Source: Ensifer aridi
GTDB taxonomy: Bacteria; Pseudomonadota; Alphaproteobacteria; Rhizobiales; Rhizobiaceae
Direction: 5' to 3'
DNA: 64,000 nucleotides
NCBI RefSeq assembly: GCF_002078505.1
Contig: NZ_LUAV01000014.1
Coordinates: forward strand, 126,402-190,401
The translations under genes and the position numbers were made by a program. Numbering within the stretch: the stretch's first letter is position 1; each line of letters starts with the position of its first letter. Shown piece after piece: positions 48,437-56,662 of the stretch. The notes beneath the pieces are model-generated. The model saw only the letters and a list, made by a program, of their open reading frames with translations. It was not told where the DNA came from and made no database searches.

Positions 48437-48595
48437 TTACGGCCGGACGAGCACGGTCACCATCGTCACGACGATCGCGAAGACGGCAATTTTCCAGAAA
48501 TCTCGGCGCTGCCGCAGGCCCGGATATCCGAGCGGCTTGATGAGCTGGACACACATGGCGAGCAGCAGGAGAACCGTCAGTATCTTGCTGCTCAT
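48437..48595 (-). CDS. Small two-segment membrane protein
   Basis: A 52-residue protein (MSSKILTVLLLLAMCVQLIK at the start) with a hydrophobic helix at about 4-20 and a second at about 31-48 (FWKIAVFAIVVTMVTVLV), joined by the basic turn KPLGYPGLRQRRD. I recognise it as a conserved rhizobial small protein of unknown function. The longer frame to 48631 adds polar residues of low plausibility. It is isolated between the cyclase and the MFS gene, divergent from the latter. Confidence 0.65.
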   Translation of the reverse strand: MSSKILTVLLLLAMCVQLIKPLGYPGLRQRRDFWKIAVFAIVVTMVTVLVRP

Positions 48596-48763
48596 TTCGG
48601 TAAAGTTCCCACCCTGCGTTGGTGACGTCATACCGCCGTCACTTTTCGTCGCATAGAGGGCTATTGTTTTCGCGGCCGATTTGCAATGACCGGGTGCATG
48701 GATTCCGCCTGGTAAAGCGGCATCTCCGCCCTAACTTGGCCCTGGGCAGAACGATTCGGATTG

Positions 48764-50071
48764 ATGATGAGAAAAAACCTGCTTCCTGTCACCGCGCTCC
48801 TGCTTGGTACTCTTTTCCTCTTTCTCGGAAACGGTCTGCAAGGCCTGCTACTGCCCGTGCGGGGGACATCCGAAGGCTATCCGACAACCATACTCGGTCT
48901 GATCGGCACATCCTGGGCCGCGGGTTTCGTGCTTGGCTGTTTCTTCGCACCCAACGTCGTCAAACGCATCGGCCATGTGCGCGCATTCAGCGTCTTCACC
49001 GCGCTCATCGCAATCGTTTCGCTTTTGACGGGCATTCTGATCGACCCTATTTGGTGGCTTGTGCTACGCGCACTGACGGGCTTCTCCACCGCGGGCACAT
49101 CGATGATCATCGAAAGTTGGCTGAACGAGCGCGCCACGAACGAGAGCCGTGGCGTGATCTTCTCGCTCTACATCGCCATCACCCTCTTCGGCGTTGTCGG
49201 CGGTCAGATGATGATCCCCTTCGGAGAGACGTCGACCACCTTCTTCTTCATGATCTGCGGCATTCTCTATTGTGTGGCGATGCTGCCGACGCTCCTGTCC
49301 AAGGCCGCTTCGCCGCAACCCCTGAAACAGGTTCGCCTCGATCTCCGCGGTCTCTACCGGAATTCCCCGGTTTCTTTCCTCGGCATCCTGCTCGTCGGCA
49401 TCGCCAACGGTGCCTTCGGGACGCTGGGCGCCGTGTTCGGTCGACAGGCCGGACTTTCCGACAGCACCGTCGCAGCAATGATGAGCGTGGCGATCTTCGC
49501 GGGGGCGGCTATGCAACTGCCGGCCGGGCGCATCTCGGATCGCATGGATCGACGCTACGTCCTGGCCGCGCTCGCCGGGGTCGGCGCGCTCGCAGGTCTC
49601 TTGCTGTTCCTGATCGAGCCCGGCCAGGTCTCAATCGTGCTGGCGCTGATCGCCATCTACGGCGCCGCCGCCAACGCGCTCTACCCGATCGCCGTCTCCC
49701 ACGCCAACGACTTCGCCACGCCGGAGGATTTCGTCAAGGTCTCGGGCGGGCTCTTGCTGCTCTACGGTATCGGCACGATCATCGGCCCAACGATCGGCGG
49801 TCCGGTGATGAGCGCAACCGGGCCCTATGGCCTCTTCATGATCACGGCCTGCGCGCATATGCTGATTACCGCTTACGCGATGGTCCGCAGCCGCCGTCGC
49901 GCGCCGGTGCCCGTTGCCGAACGCGAAACCTTCTCGCCGGTCAATGCCGGTACCGCGACGACGCCGGAGAGCCTGCAGCTCTCGCCGCGCGCAGCACCAT
50001 TCGAGGAGCCGCGGGAGGATGCCATCGACGAGCCGCAAGAGGAGGAGGAAAGATCGAATGAGCCTGTTTGA
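48764..50071 (+). CDS. Major facilitator superfamily transporter (YcaD-like)
   Basis: A 435-residue carrier with about twelve membrane segments and a hydrophilic C-terminal tail (about 390-435, Pro/Glu-rich). Family cues are GTSWAAGFVLGCFFAPNVVKRIG (MFS motif A region split by a short loop), LRALTGFSTAGTSMIIESWL near 105-125 and AGRISDRMDRRYVL near 255, the second-half motif. The start is one of two consecutive ATG codons (48764 or 48767) after a TTG. Substrate unknown. The DUF1192 gene overlaps its end by 14 bases. Confidence 0.83.
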   Translation: MMRKNLLPVTALLLGTLFLFLGNGLQGLLLPVRGTSEGYPTTILGLIGTSWAAGFVLGCFFAPNVVKRIGHVRAFSVFTALIAIVSLLTGILIDPIWWLVLRALTGFSTAGTSMIIESWLNERATNESRGVIFSLYIAITLFGVVGGQMMIPFGETSTTFFFMICGILYCVAMLPTLLSKAASPQPLKQVRLDLRGLYRNSPVSFLGILLVGIANGAFGTLGAVFGRQAGLSDSTVAAMMSVAIFAGAAMQLPAGRISDRMDRRYVLAALAGVGALAGLLLFLIEPGQVSIVLALIAIYGAAANALYPIAVSHANDFATPEDFVKVSGGLLLLYGIGTIIGPTIGGPVMSATGPYGLFMITACAHMLITAYAMVRSRRRAPVPVAERETFSPVNAGTATTPESLQLSPRAAPFEEPREDAIDEPQEEEERSNEPV

Positions 50072-50246
50072 CGACGACCAGCCGAAGAAGAAGACCGCCC
50101 ACGAGATCGGCAGCGATCTTTCGCTGCTCTCCGTGGACGAGCTGGACGCACGCATTGCGCTTCTGAGAGAGGAGATTACAAGACTGGAGGCCGAGCGCGC
50201 CCGCAAATCCGCGAGCCGTTCGGCTGCCGAAGGCCTCTTCCGTTGA
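50058..50246 (+). CDS. DUF1192 family small protein
   Basis: A 62-residue, cytosolic, mostly helical protein. The start MSLFDDDQPKKKTAHEIGSD and the centre LSLLSVDELDARIALLREEI are typical of DUF1192, followed by TRLEAERARKSASR. It overlaps the MFS gene by 14 bases, with ribosome binding from GAGGAGGAA in the MFS tail. Function unknown; the family is confined to alphaproteobacteria and is often found near rcdA, as here. Confidence 0.85.
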   Translation: MSLFDDDQPKKKTAHEIGSDLSLLSVDELDARIALLREEITRLEAERARKSASRSAAEGLFR

Positions 50247-50390
50247 CCGGAGCCACGCGCGCGCCCAAGTGAACGCGAGGACACTTCTAGAACTCTGAAT
50301 CCAAAGCATCTTTTGCTGCATCCGCGTTTCCGCGTCAGAGCAGGATGTTCTGCAGAAGACGATGCTACCTGCCCTTAAAAGGGCGGGGCC

Positions 50391-50406
50391 TTAACCGCAT
50401 ATTAAG
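50391..50406. promoter_or_regulatory. Candidate CtrA box 1 upstream of rcdA
   Basis: TTAA-CCGCATA-TTAAG fits TTAA-N7-TTAA; the last position is G instead of the more frequent C. It is about 300 bases before rcdA and upstream of the candidate small RNA ending at 50529. Confidence 0.45.
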
Positions 50407-50409
50407 CAT

Positions 50410-50529
50410 TTTCTGCGATTGTCGGATCATCCGGTTCCTTCCGGACTCAGACATTTTCACCGACTGGCGAATGGGTCTGATTTTCTCCCTGTTTTACCTT
50501 GAGAGCCGCTTCGCGCGGCTCTTTTTTTA
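50410..50529 (+). ncRNA. Candidate small RNA ending in a strong terminator
   Basis: The 454-base interval between the DUF1192 stop and rcdA contains a terminator (50503-50529) that sits about 250 bases from the previous gene and before the rcdA promoter, and so appears to end its own transcript. The 100 or so bases before it contain inverted pieces (ATCCGG...CCGGA near 50429-50446, TCAGAC near 50448 with GTCTGA near 50475) that could fold into hairpins, a shape common for trans-acting small RNAs. The 5' end is a guess and I could not find a convincing -35 box. Confidence 0.35.
50503..50529 (+). terminator. Rho-independent terminator upstream of rcdA
   Basis: GAGCCGC (50503-50509) pairs with GCGGCTC (50515-50521) around TTCGC, followed by seven T. 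It stops either read-through from the MFS-DUF1192 pair or a separate small transcript. Confidence 0.85.
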
Positions 50530-50562
50530 TTTCGCCACAGCAAATTCAAAGAATTGTGGAGA

Positions 50563-50578
50563 TTAACCCTTTCTTAAG
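50563..50578. promoter_or_regulatory. Candidate CtrA box 2 upstream of rcdA
   Basis: TTAA-CCCTTTC-TTAAG, the second TTAA-N7-TTAA match in 190 bases, lies about 125 bases before the rcdA start and after the terminator. Control of rcdA by CtrA is known in Caulobacter. Confidence 0.55.
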
Positions 50579-50700
50579 AATACCCTTGCGCGGAATGCGG
50601 TATGGGATCATTCTTCGAGCAAAGAGGGGCCTCAGGAAACTTTTCCCAGAGCCGCCCGTTACCTGACCGTCGTGATGCGTTGAACCAGGGAAAACAGGCC

Positions 50701-51219
50701 ATGTCCGAAAGAGGATTGAACACCGTCAGCTTCGCGGGGCACGCTGCGTCCTCGGCGCAGTTCAAGGCGCTTTACGCTGAGGGAATGGGCCTGGTCGAGG
50801 AAACGGCGAGCTACCTCGATGGTCCCGGTCGCGCAGCCTCCAAGGTCCTGCCGCGCATGGCTTCGGTCCTCTATGCTGCAGAGTCGATGCGGCTGACCAC
50901 ACGGCTGATGCAGATGGCTTCCTGGCTTCTCCTCCAGCGCGCCGTCAACAATGGCGAGATGAGCCGCGACCAGGTGCTGTCGGAGAAAAGCAAGGTCCGC
51001 CTCGACAGCTTCAATGTCGACCGCAACGCGCCCGGCTGGAACGATCTCCCGGAAATGTTCCGGGACCTGATCGAGCGGTCGCTGCGCCTGCAGAACCGTG
51101 TCGCGCTGCTCGACCGCGAGATCTATCGGCCCCAGGAGGCCCCGGCCTTCGTTCCGGACAACCAGAACGGCGTCAAGGCGCAGATAAAGCTGCTGCAGAC
51201 CGCCTTCGGGGCGAACTAA
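50701..51219 (+). CDS. rcdA: CtrA degradation adaptor RcdA (DUF1465)
   Basis: Adaptor that helps deliver the cell-cycle regulator CtrA to the ClpXP protease. From MSERGLNTVSFAGHAASSAQ (50701) the protein is 172 residues, matching the DUF1465/RcdA family. Conserved stretches are ALYAEGMGLVEETASYLDG, ESMRLTTRLMQMASWLLLQR and EKSKVRLDSFNVDR; it should form a helical bundle. The disordered C terminus is short. Two CtrA-type boxes upstream suggest a feedback loop in which CtrA raises its own adaptor. A strong terminator follows at 51249. Confidence 0.88.
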   Translation: MSERGLNTVSFAGHAASSAQFKALYAEGMGLVEETASYLDGPGRAASKVLPRMASVLYAAESMRLTTRLMQMASWLLLQRAVNNGEMSRDQVLSEKSKVRLDSFNVDRNAPGWNDLPEMFRDLIERSLRLQNRVALLDREIYRPQEAPAFVPDNQNGVKAQIKLLQTAFGAN

Positions 51220-51248
51220 TCACAACGCCTTGTGTCTTCAGGCTCCGG

Positions 51249-51273
51249 GCCCGGCCATGCGCCGGGCTTTTTT
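51249..51273 (+). terminator. Rho-independent terminator of rcdA
   Basis: GCCCGGC/GCCGGGC stem with a CATGC loop followed by six T, 30 bases after the rcdA stop. Confidence 0.85.
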
Positions 51274-51328
51274 GTGCACAGTGCGGAAGCAGCGAGCGAA
51301 CCGTTGTTATGCAGGCGTAGCAGGCAAC

Positions 51329-51351
51329 AAAAAAGCCCGGCAATGCCGGGC
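51329..51351 (-). terminator. Rho-independent terminator of rpmE
   Basis: Minus strand GCCCGGC-ATT-GCCGGGC followed by TTTTTT, 28 bases after the rpmE stop. It is separate from the rcdA terminator although the stems share sequence. Confidence 0.85.
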
Positions 51352-51378
51352 TTCGAAAACGCCATGAAGCGCGTGTAA

Positions 51379-51600
51379 TCAGAGGCCGAGGCCTTCGAAG
51401 CGCTTCTTGAACTTGGAGACGCGGCCGCCGCGATCGACGAGCTGCTGATTGCCGCCGGTCCATGCGGGATGCGACTTCGGGTCGATTTCCAGGTTCATGG
51501 TCGCACCTTCCTCGCCCCAGGTCGAGCGGGTTTCGTATTCGGTGCCGTCGGTCATGACCACCTTGATCATGTGGTAGTCGGGATGGATGTCTGCCTTCAT
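51379..51600 (-). CDS. rpmE: 50S ribosomal protein L31
   Basis: A 73-residue ribosomal protein located at the bridge between subunits. It starts [20 protein letters not shown] (51600). Type-A L31 length is about 70 residues, but the zinc-binding cysteines are absent: positions usually occupied by a CxxC pair are replaced ([14 protein letters not shown]). Alphaproteobacteria typically have this zinc-independent form. AAGAT precedes the start. It is divergent from the MsbA-like exporter gene with about 200 bases between. Confidence 0.95.
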   Translation of the reverse strand: MKADIHPDYHMIKVVMTDGTEYETRSTWGEEGATMNLEIDPKSHPAWTGGNQQLVDRGGRVSKFKKRFEGLGL

Positions 51601-51800
51601 AACGATCTTCCTAGAGTTCCAGGGTCCAATTGTCGCAAGGCATTGCGACTTTGGGACCGAACACGTAAATGAAGCCGCAGACCGCTCTTGGCCGCGGCTT
51701 CCCAATTCGATGCCGTGCCTATACATGAAGGTCTGCGGGATAACAAGTGCCGCTCGGAAGACTTATCGCAAGGCCTCCGTGGCGGGCGATCGGGGGTCAC

Positions 51801-53603
51801 GTGCCGAAACAAGAAACGCAACCGCCAGCGCGCAAGTCCATTCGCCCGCTCGCAACCGTGCTGCCTTACCTCAAGCGTTACCGCCGCCTCGTCGTCGGAG
51901 CCGTGATCTCGCTGACCGTTGCCGCCGTCACCACGCTGACATTGCCGATGGCCGTTCGCCGAATGATCGACCACGGCTTCTCGAATTCCGACTTTGGCTT
52001 CATCAACACCTATTTCTCCATGCTGATGGTGCTGGCGGTGGTGCTCGCGCTCGCCAGCGCCGCCCGCTATTATTTCGTCATCTCGCTCGGCGAGCGCATC
52101 GTCGCCGATCTGAGGCGCGATGTCTTCGCGCGCGTCATGCAGCTTTCCGCTTCCTTCTTCGACGTCAACCAGTCCGGCGAGATCGTCTCGCGGCTGACTG
52201 CCGATACGACGCAGATCAAGTCGGCGGTCGGCGCAACGGCTTCCGTGGCGTTGCGCAACCTGATCCTCTGTCTCGGCGCGATCGGCATGATGGTCTATAC
52301 GAGCCCGAAGCTGTCGAGCTTGGTTCTTGCCGCAATCCCGCTCATCGTGTTCCCGCTCGTCGCCTTCGGCCGCTCCGTACGTCGGCGCTCGCGCGAAGCG
52401 CAGGATAGGCTTGCCGCCGCCTCCGCCTACGCCGGCGAGGCGATCGCAGCCAGCCGCACGGTGCAGGCCTTCAACGGCGAAGGAAATGCGGAGGGACGCT
52501 TCGGCACCGCTGTCGAGGAGGCCTATCGCGCCGCGCGAGCCGCCACCAAGGCGCGCTCGGTGCTCACCGCCTTCGCCATCACCATGGTCTTCGGCAGCGT
52601 CGTCGCCGTGCTCTGGTTCGGTGCGCGGGACGTGCTCGCAGGCGCGCTTTCCGCCGGCACGCTCGGCCAGTTCCTGCTCTATTCGGTCTTTGCCGCCGGC
52701 AGTCTCGGCGCGCTCTCGGAGGTCTGGGGCGAGCTCTCGCAGGCAGCGGGCGCCGCCGAACGCCTGAACGAACTGTTGACCGAGGTGCCTGAGATCCGGG
52801 CGCCGGAGCACCCGGTCGCCATGCCCCAGCCGGCAAAGGGCGAGATCGAGTTCACCGACGTTCATTTCGCCTATCCCGCCCGGCCGGATTATAAGAGCCT
52901 CAGGGGCTTGAGCTTTGCGGTCGAGCGGGGCGAGACGGTGGCCATCGTCGGGCCCTCCGGCGCCGGCAAGAGCACCGTCTTTGCGATGCTGCTCCGCCAC
53001 TACGATCCCGCGAAGGGTGTCGTCCGAGTCGACGGGACGGATGTGCGAACCGTCGATCCGAAAGACCTGCGCGAGCGGATCGCGATCGTGCCTCAGGACG
53101 TGACGATCTTCGCTGCCTCCGTTCACGACAACATCGCCTTCGGCGCGCCGGACTCAAGCCGCGAGGCGGTGCGTGCGGCTGCCGCCGCGGCACAGGCCGA
53201 TGAATTCATCGCCAGGCTCGATCGCGGCTACGACACGCTTGTGGGCGAGCGCGGCGTGACGCTTTCCGGCGGTCAGCGGCAGCGCATCGCTATTGCGCGC
53301 GCAATCCTGAAAGACGCTCCGATCCTTCTTCTCGACGAGGCGACGTCGGCCCTCGACGCCGAAAGCGAGACTCTGGTGCAGACGGCCCTCGACGGCCTGA
53401 TGCGGGAGCGCACCACTCTCGTCATCGCGCATCGGCTCGCGACCGTGCTGAAGGCGGACCGCATCCTCGTCATGGAGCACGGCCGCATCGTTGAGGAAGG
53501 CACCCATGCCTCGCTGGTCCGCCAGGGCGGCCTCTATGCGAAACTGGCGCGGCTTCAGTTCGATCACGGCGCCGAAGCGCTGTTCGTCGCCAACATGAAC
53601 TGA
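51801..53603 (+). CDS. ABC exporter with fused membrane and ATPase domains (MsbA-related)
   Basis: A 600-residue half-transporter. I favour the GTG at 51801 because GGGGG lies just before it and upstream codons (from 51747) look noncoding. Six membrane segments (about 30-305) precede an ATPase domain with Walker A VGPSGAGKST near 400, Q-loop VPQDVTIF, signature LSGGQRQRIAIARAIL near 505, Walker B ILLLDEATSALD and switch AHRLATV. It belongs to the MsbA-like group (TIGR02204 type) in proteobacteria; it may flip a lipid or export a small molecule, and would act as a homodimer. Confidence 0.9.
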   Translation: MPKQETQPPARKSIRPLATVLPYLKRYRRLVVGAVISLTVAAVTTLTLPMAVRRMIDHGFSNSDFGFINTYFSMLMVLAVVLALASAARYYFVISLGERIVADLRRDVFARVMQLSASFFDVNQSGEIVSRLTADTTQIKSAVGATASVALRNLILCLGAIGMMVYTSPKLSSLVLAAIPLIVFPLVAFGRSVRRRSREAQDRLAAASAYAGEAIAASRTVQAFNGEGNAEGRFGTAVEEAYRAARAATKARSVLTAFAITMVFGSVVAVLWFGARDVLAGALSAGTLGQFLLYSVFAAGSLGALSEVWGELSQAAGAAERLNELLTEVPEIRAPEHPVAMPQPAKGEIEFTDVHFAYPARPDYKSLRGLSFAVERGETVAIVGPSGAGKSTVFAMLLRHYDPAKGVVRVDGTDVRTVDPKDLRERIAIVPQDVTIFAASVHDNIAFGAPDSSREAVRAAAAAAQADEFIARLDRGYDTLVGERGVTLSGGQRQRIAIARAILKDAPILLLDEATSALDAESETLVQTALDGLMRERTTLVIAHRLATVLKADRILVMEHGRIVEEGTHASLVRQGGLYAKLARLQFDHGAEALFVANMN

Positions 53604-53629
53604 TGCGGGGCGATACAAGCCGCCCCGCA
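53604..53629 (+). other. Stem-loop after the ABC exporter gene
   Basis: TGCGGGGCG (53604-53612) and CGCCCCGCA (53621-53629) form a nine-bp stem starting at the stop codon. No T run follows, so it may be a 3' stabilising hairpin or a Rho-dependent end. Confidence 0.45.
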
Positions 53630-53776
53630 GCAATCTTGCGTGACGCGCTTTAGACTTTCGTCTGTCTCAACGAGCGATCCTCACGCCCACCATTGCACGA
53701 CCGGAGCGCGGCCCTATTCTTAAAGGGCCGGCTTTCGGCTGTATCGTATCGTGTCGATGAATTGGGAGGATCCTGA

Positions 53777-54769
53777 ATGCCATTTCTAAGCTTGACCCGC
53801 CGCGCCGCCATCGCGTTCGGCCTCGCTGCCTTTTCCGCACTCGCCATCGGCGCGCCGGCGGAGGCGCAGAGCTTTCCAGATCGGACGATAACGCTCGTCG
53901 TTCCGTTCGCCGCCGGCGGCTCGACCGACGTGGTCGCGCGCATCATCGCCCAGAAAATGTCCGAGGACCTAGGCCAGCAGGTGATCGTACAGAACGTCGC
54001 CGGCGCCGGCGGCAACCTCGGCGCAGCGAATGTGGCGCGCGCCGACCCGGACGGCTACACGATCCTCATGGCGACCGTCGCGACGCATGCGCTCAATCCG
54101 CTGATCCTGAAGACGAAGCCATACGATCCCGAAAAGGATTTCGCGCCGATCTCGCTGCTCGTCATCGTTCCGAACGTACTCGTGGTCAATCCGGAACTGC
54201 CGGCCAAGAATGTCCAGGAACTGCTGGCGCTGCTGAAGGCGGCGCCCGACCAGTATAGCTATGCCTCCTCCGGCAACGGAACGCCGCTGCACCTCTCCGG
54301 CGAGCTCTTCAAGAAGATGGCCGGCGTCGAGATGCAGCACATTCCCTACAAGGGCTCCGGTCCGGCGCTGAACGACGTGATCGGCAACCAGGTGCCGATC
54401 ATGTTCGACAATCTGCCCTCCTCCTCCGGACACATCAAGGCCGGCACGCTGAGGGCGCTCGCCGTCACCACGGCCGAACGCGCGCCGTCATTCCCGGATG
54501 TACCCACCATCGCCGAATCCGGCATTCCCGGTTACGAGACCTATACCTGGAACGCGCTCTTCGCGCCGGCCAATACGCCGCAACCGGTGGTAGCACGGCT
54601 GAACGCGGCCGCGAAGAAGGCGCTCGCCGATCCGGCGGTCCAGAAACGCATGGAGGAGTTCAGCGCGAAGATCGTCGGCTCGACGCCCGAAGAACTCGGC
54701 GCCCACGTCAAGGCCGAGCTTGCGAAATGGACGCCGGTGGTCCGTGACGCCAACATCCAGATGGATTGA
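53777..54769 (+). CDS. Tripartite tricarboxylate transporter substrate-binding protein (TctC/Bug family)
   Basis: A 330-residue periplasmic binding protein. The signal peptide ends around GAPAEAQSF, then come the Bug-family segments FPDRTITLVVPFAAGGSTDVVARI, GAGGNLGAANVARADPDGYT and YASSGNGTPLHLSGELF. GGGAGGA precedes the ATG. TctC proteins normally work with TctA and TctB membrane proteins, absent here, so the partner must be elsewhere or the protein has a signalling role, as for some orphan Bug proteins. Ligand unknown, typically small carboxylates. Confidence 0.88.
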   Translation: MPFLSLTRRAAIAFGLAAFSALAIGAPAEAQSFPDRTITLVVPFAAGGSTDVVARIIAQKMSEDLGQQVIVQNVAGAGGNLGAANVARADPDGYTILMATVATHALNPLILKTKPYDPEKDFAPISLLVIVPNVLVVNPELPAKNVQELLALLKAAPDQYSYASSGNGTPLHLSGELFKKMAGVEMQHIPYKGSGPALNDVIGNQVPIMFDNLPSSSGHIKAGTLRALAVTTAERAPSFPDVPTIAESGIPGYETYTWNALFAPANTPQPVVARLNAAAKKALADPAVQKRMEEFSAKIVGSTPEELGAHVKAELAKWTPVVRDANIQMD

Positions 54770-54787
54770 CTTGATCCAACCGCGCCG

Positions 54788-54900
54788 CCCCTCATCCCGC
54801 TGCCGCGACCTTCTCCCCGTTCGACGGGGAGAAGGGACAAGCGGCAACCTCCCAAGTCCCTCGCCCCGTCAGAACGGGGAGCGGGCTAGACTAGTCCTCG
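54788..54900. repeat. Rhizobial intergenic palindrome (CTTCTCCCCG family) and a second hairpin
   Basis: CCTTCTCCCCGT (54809-54820) pairs exactly with ACGGGGAGAAGG (54824-54835) and is preceded by CCCCTCATCCCGCTGCCG, the wording of a repeat very common between genes in rhizobia. A related CCCCGT/ACGGGG hairpin follows at about 54863-54881. The interval between the TctC and the FAD dehydrogenase stops contains nothing else. Confidence 0.6.
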
Positions 54901-54928
54901 GATTAAACCCGAGGAGAGGGGCAAACTT

Positions 54929-56578
54929 CTACGAAACGTCCGCAGTAGCGCGTCCGGCCGCACGGCCCGAAAAGATGCAGCCGCCGAGGAAGGTTCCCTC
55001 GAGCGCGTTGTAGCCATGCATGCCGCCACCGCCGAAGCCGGCGACTTCGCCCGCGGCATAGAGGCCCGGCACCGGCTCGCCGGAAAGCTCCAGCACCTGA
55101 CCGGAGAGGTTGGTCTGCAGCCCTCCGAGCGTCTTGCGCGTGAGGATATGCAGGCGCACCGCGATCAGCGGGCCGGCCTTCGGATCGAGCAGCCGGTGCG
55201 GTTTCGCCGTCCTCAGCAGCCGGTCGCCGCGATAGGCACGTGCGCCGCGAATGGCGGCGACCTGCGCATCCTTGGAGAAGGGATTAGTGATCTCGCGGTC
55301 ACGCGCCTCGATCTGCTCCCTGAGGTGCTCAGCCGAAAGCCGGTTCTCGCCGGTCAGCCTGTTCATCCCTTCGACCAGGTCTTCCAACCGGTCTCGGACG
55401 ACGAAATCCTCGCCCTTGTCGATGAAAGCCTGGACCGGACCCGGTGGATTTCTGCCGAGCCGTTTCAGGAGAAGCGCGATGCTCTTGCCGGTCAGATCCG
55501 GGTTCTGTTCCGACCCCGAAAGCGCGAACTCCTTCTTGATGATCGCCTGCGTCAGGATGAACCAGCTATAGTCGTGGCCGCTGCGGCGAATCGCCTCCAG
55601 GGTCGCGAGCGTATCGAAGCCGGGCATGGCCGGGGCGGGAAAACGATTGCCGTCGGCATCGCACCAGAAGGACGAGGGCCCCGGCAGGATGCGAATGCCG
55701 TGGTCCGGCCAGATCGGAGCGAAATTCTTCAAGCCCTCGGTGTAGTGCCACATGCGGTCGGCGTTGATGACGGAACCGCGGGCTTGGGCGGCGATCTCCA
55801 GCATGCGCCCGTCGACATGATAGGGCACGCCGCTGACCATCGAGGCCGGCGGCTGGCCGAGGCGCTTGCGCGGCCAATTGCGGCGCACAAGCTCGTGATT
55901 GCCGCCGATCCCGCCCGAACTCACGATCACGGCACCGGCAGAAACCTCGAAATCGCCTACGATGTCGCGCGAACTGCGCTGGCCGCGGGCAACCGGATCG
56001 GTCTTGAGGATTGCGCCGCGTGCGCCCGTCACCATGCCGTCGGTCGTCACGAGCTCATCGACCCGATGGCGAAACCGGAAACGGACAAGACCGCGGCTTT
56101 CGGCCTGCCGAGCAAGCCGGATGAAGGGCTCGAGCACGGCCGGCCCAGTGCCCCAGGTAACATGGAAGCGGGGAACGGAATTGCCGTGACCATGGGCGAG
56201 CCCGCCGCCGCGCTCCGCCCAGCCGACGACCGGAAACCAGCGTAAGCCCAGCGAATGAAGCCAGCGCCGCTTTTCGCCCGCGGCGAAGTCGAGATAAGCC
56301 TCGGCCCAAAGCCGCGGCCAATGGTCCTCCGGTCGGTCGAACTGCGACGTCCCCATCCAGTCCTGGCGCGCCAGCGCATGGCTGTCGCGAATGCCCATGC
56401 GCCGCTGCTCGGGACTGTCTACGAAGAAGAGACCGCCGAGCGACCAGAAGGCTTGGCCGCCGAGATTCTGCTCCCCCTCCTGATCGAGAATGACCACCTT
56501 GCGGCCACGCACCGCCGCCTCGGACGCCGCCACTAGCCCGGTAAGGCCCGCGCCGATGACCAGCACATCGCAATCCAT
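54929..56578 (-). CDS. FAD-binding dehydrogenase (fumarate reductase/KstD-like)
   Basis: A 549-residue flavoprotein of the succinate dehydrogenase/3-ketosteroid dehydrogenase superfamily. It starts MDCDVLVIGAGLTGLVAASE with the dinucleotide-binding GAGLTGL, LGGQAFWSLGGLFF near 45, and a C-terminal FAD-contact region GLYAAGEVAGFGGGGMHGYNA. It lacks a signal peptide and membrane segments. Substrate unknown. It follows the MotB-like gene on the same strand by 84 bases and may share its transcript. Confidence 0.85.
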   Translation of the reverse strand: MDCDVLVIGAGLTGLVAASEAAVRGRKVVILDQEGEQNLGGQAFWSLGGLFFVDSPEQRRMGIRDSHALARQDWMGTSQFDRPEDHWPRLWAEAYLDFAAGEKRRWLHSLGLRWFPVVGWAERGGGLAHGHGNSVPRFHVTWGTGPAVLEPFIRLARQAESRGLVRFRFRHRVDELVTTDGMVTGARGAILKTDPVARGQRSSRDIVGDFEVSAGAVIVSSGGIGGNHELVRRNWPRKRLGQPPASMVSGVPYHVDGRMLEIAAQARGSVINADRMWHYTEGLKNFAPIWPDHGIRILPGPSSFWCDADGNRFPAPAMPGFDTLATLEAIRRSGHDYSWFILTQAIIKKEFALSGSEQNPDLTGKSIALLLKRLGRNPPGPVQAFIDKGEDFVVRDRLEDLVEGMNRLTGENRLSAEHLREQIEARDREITNPFSKDAQVAAIRGARAYRGDRLLRTAKPHRLLDPKAGPLIAVRLHILTRKTLGGLQTNLSGQVLELSGEPVPGLYAAGEVAGFGGGGMHGYNALEGTFLGGCIFSGRAAGRATADVS

Positions 56579-56662
56579 GAAAGCCGCCCTCCCCTTGCGT
56601 CCTTCGACCTGGGTGCAACTCTTACGACACGTCAAGGTCAATTCAAGGGGCGCCCGGCTGGG

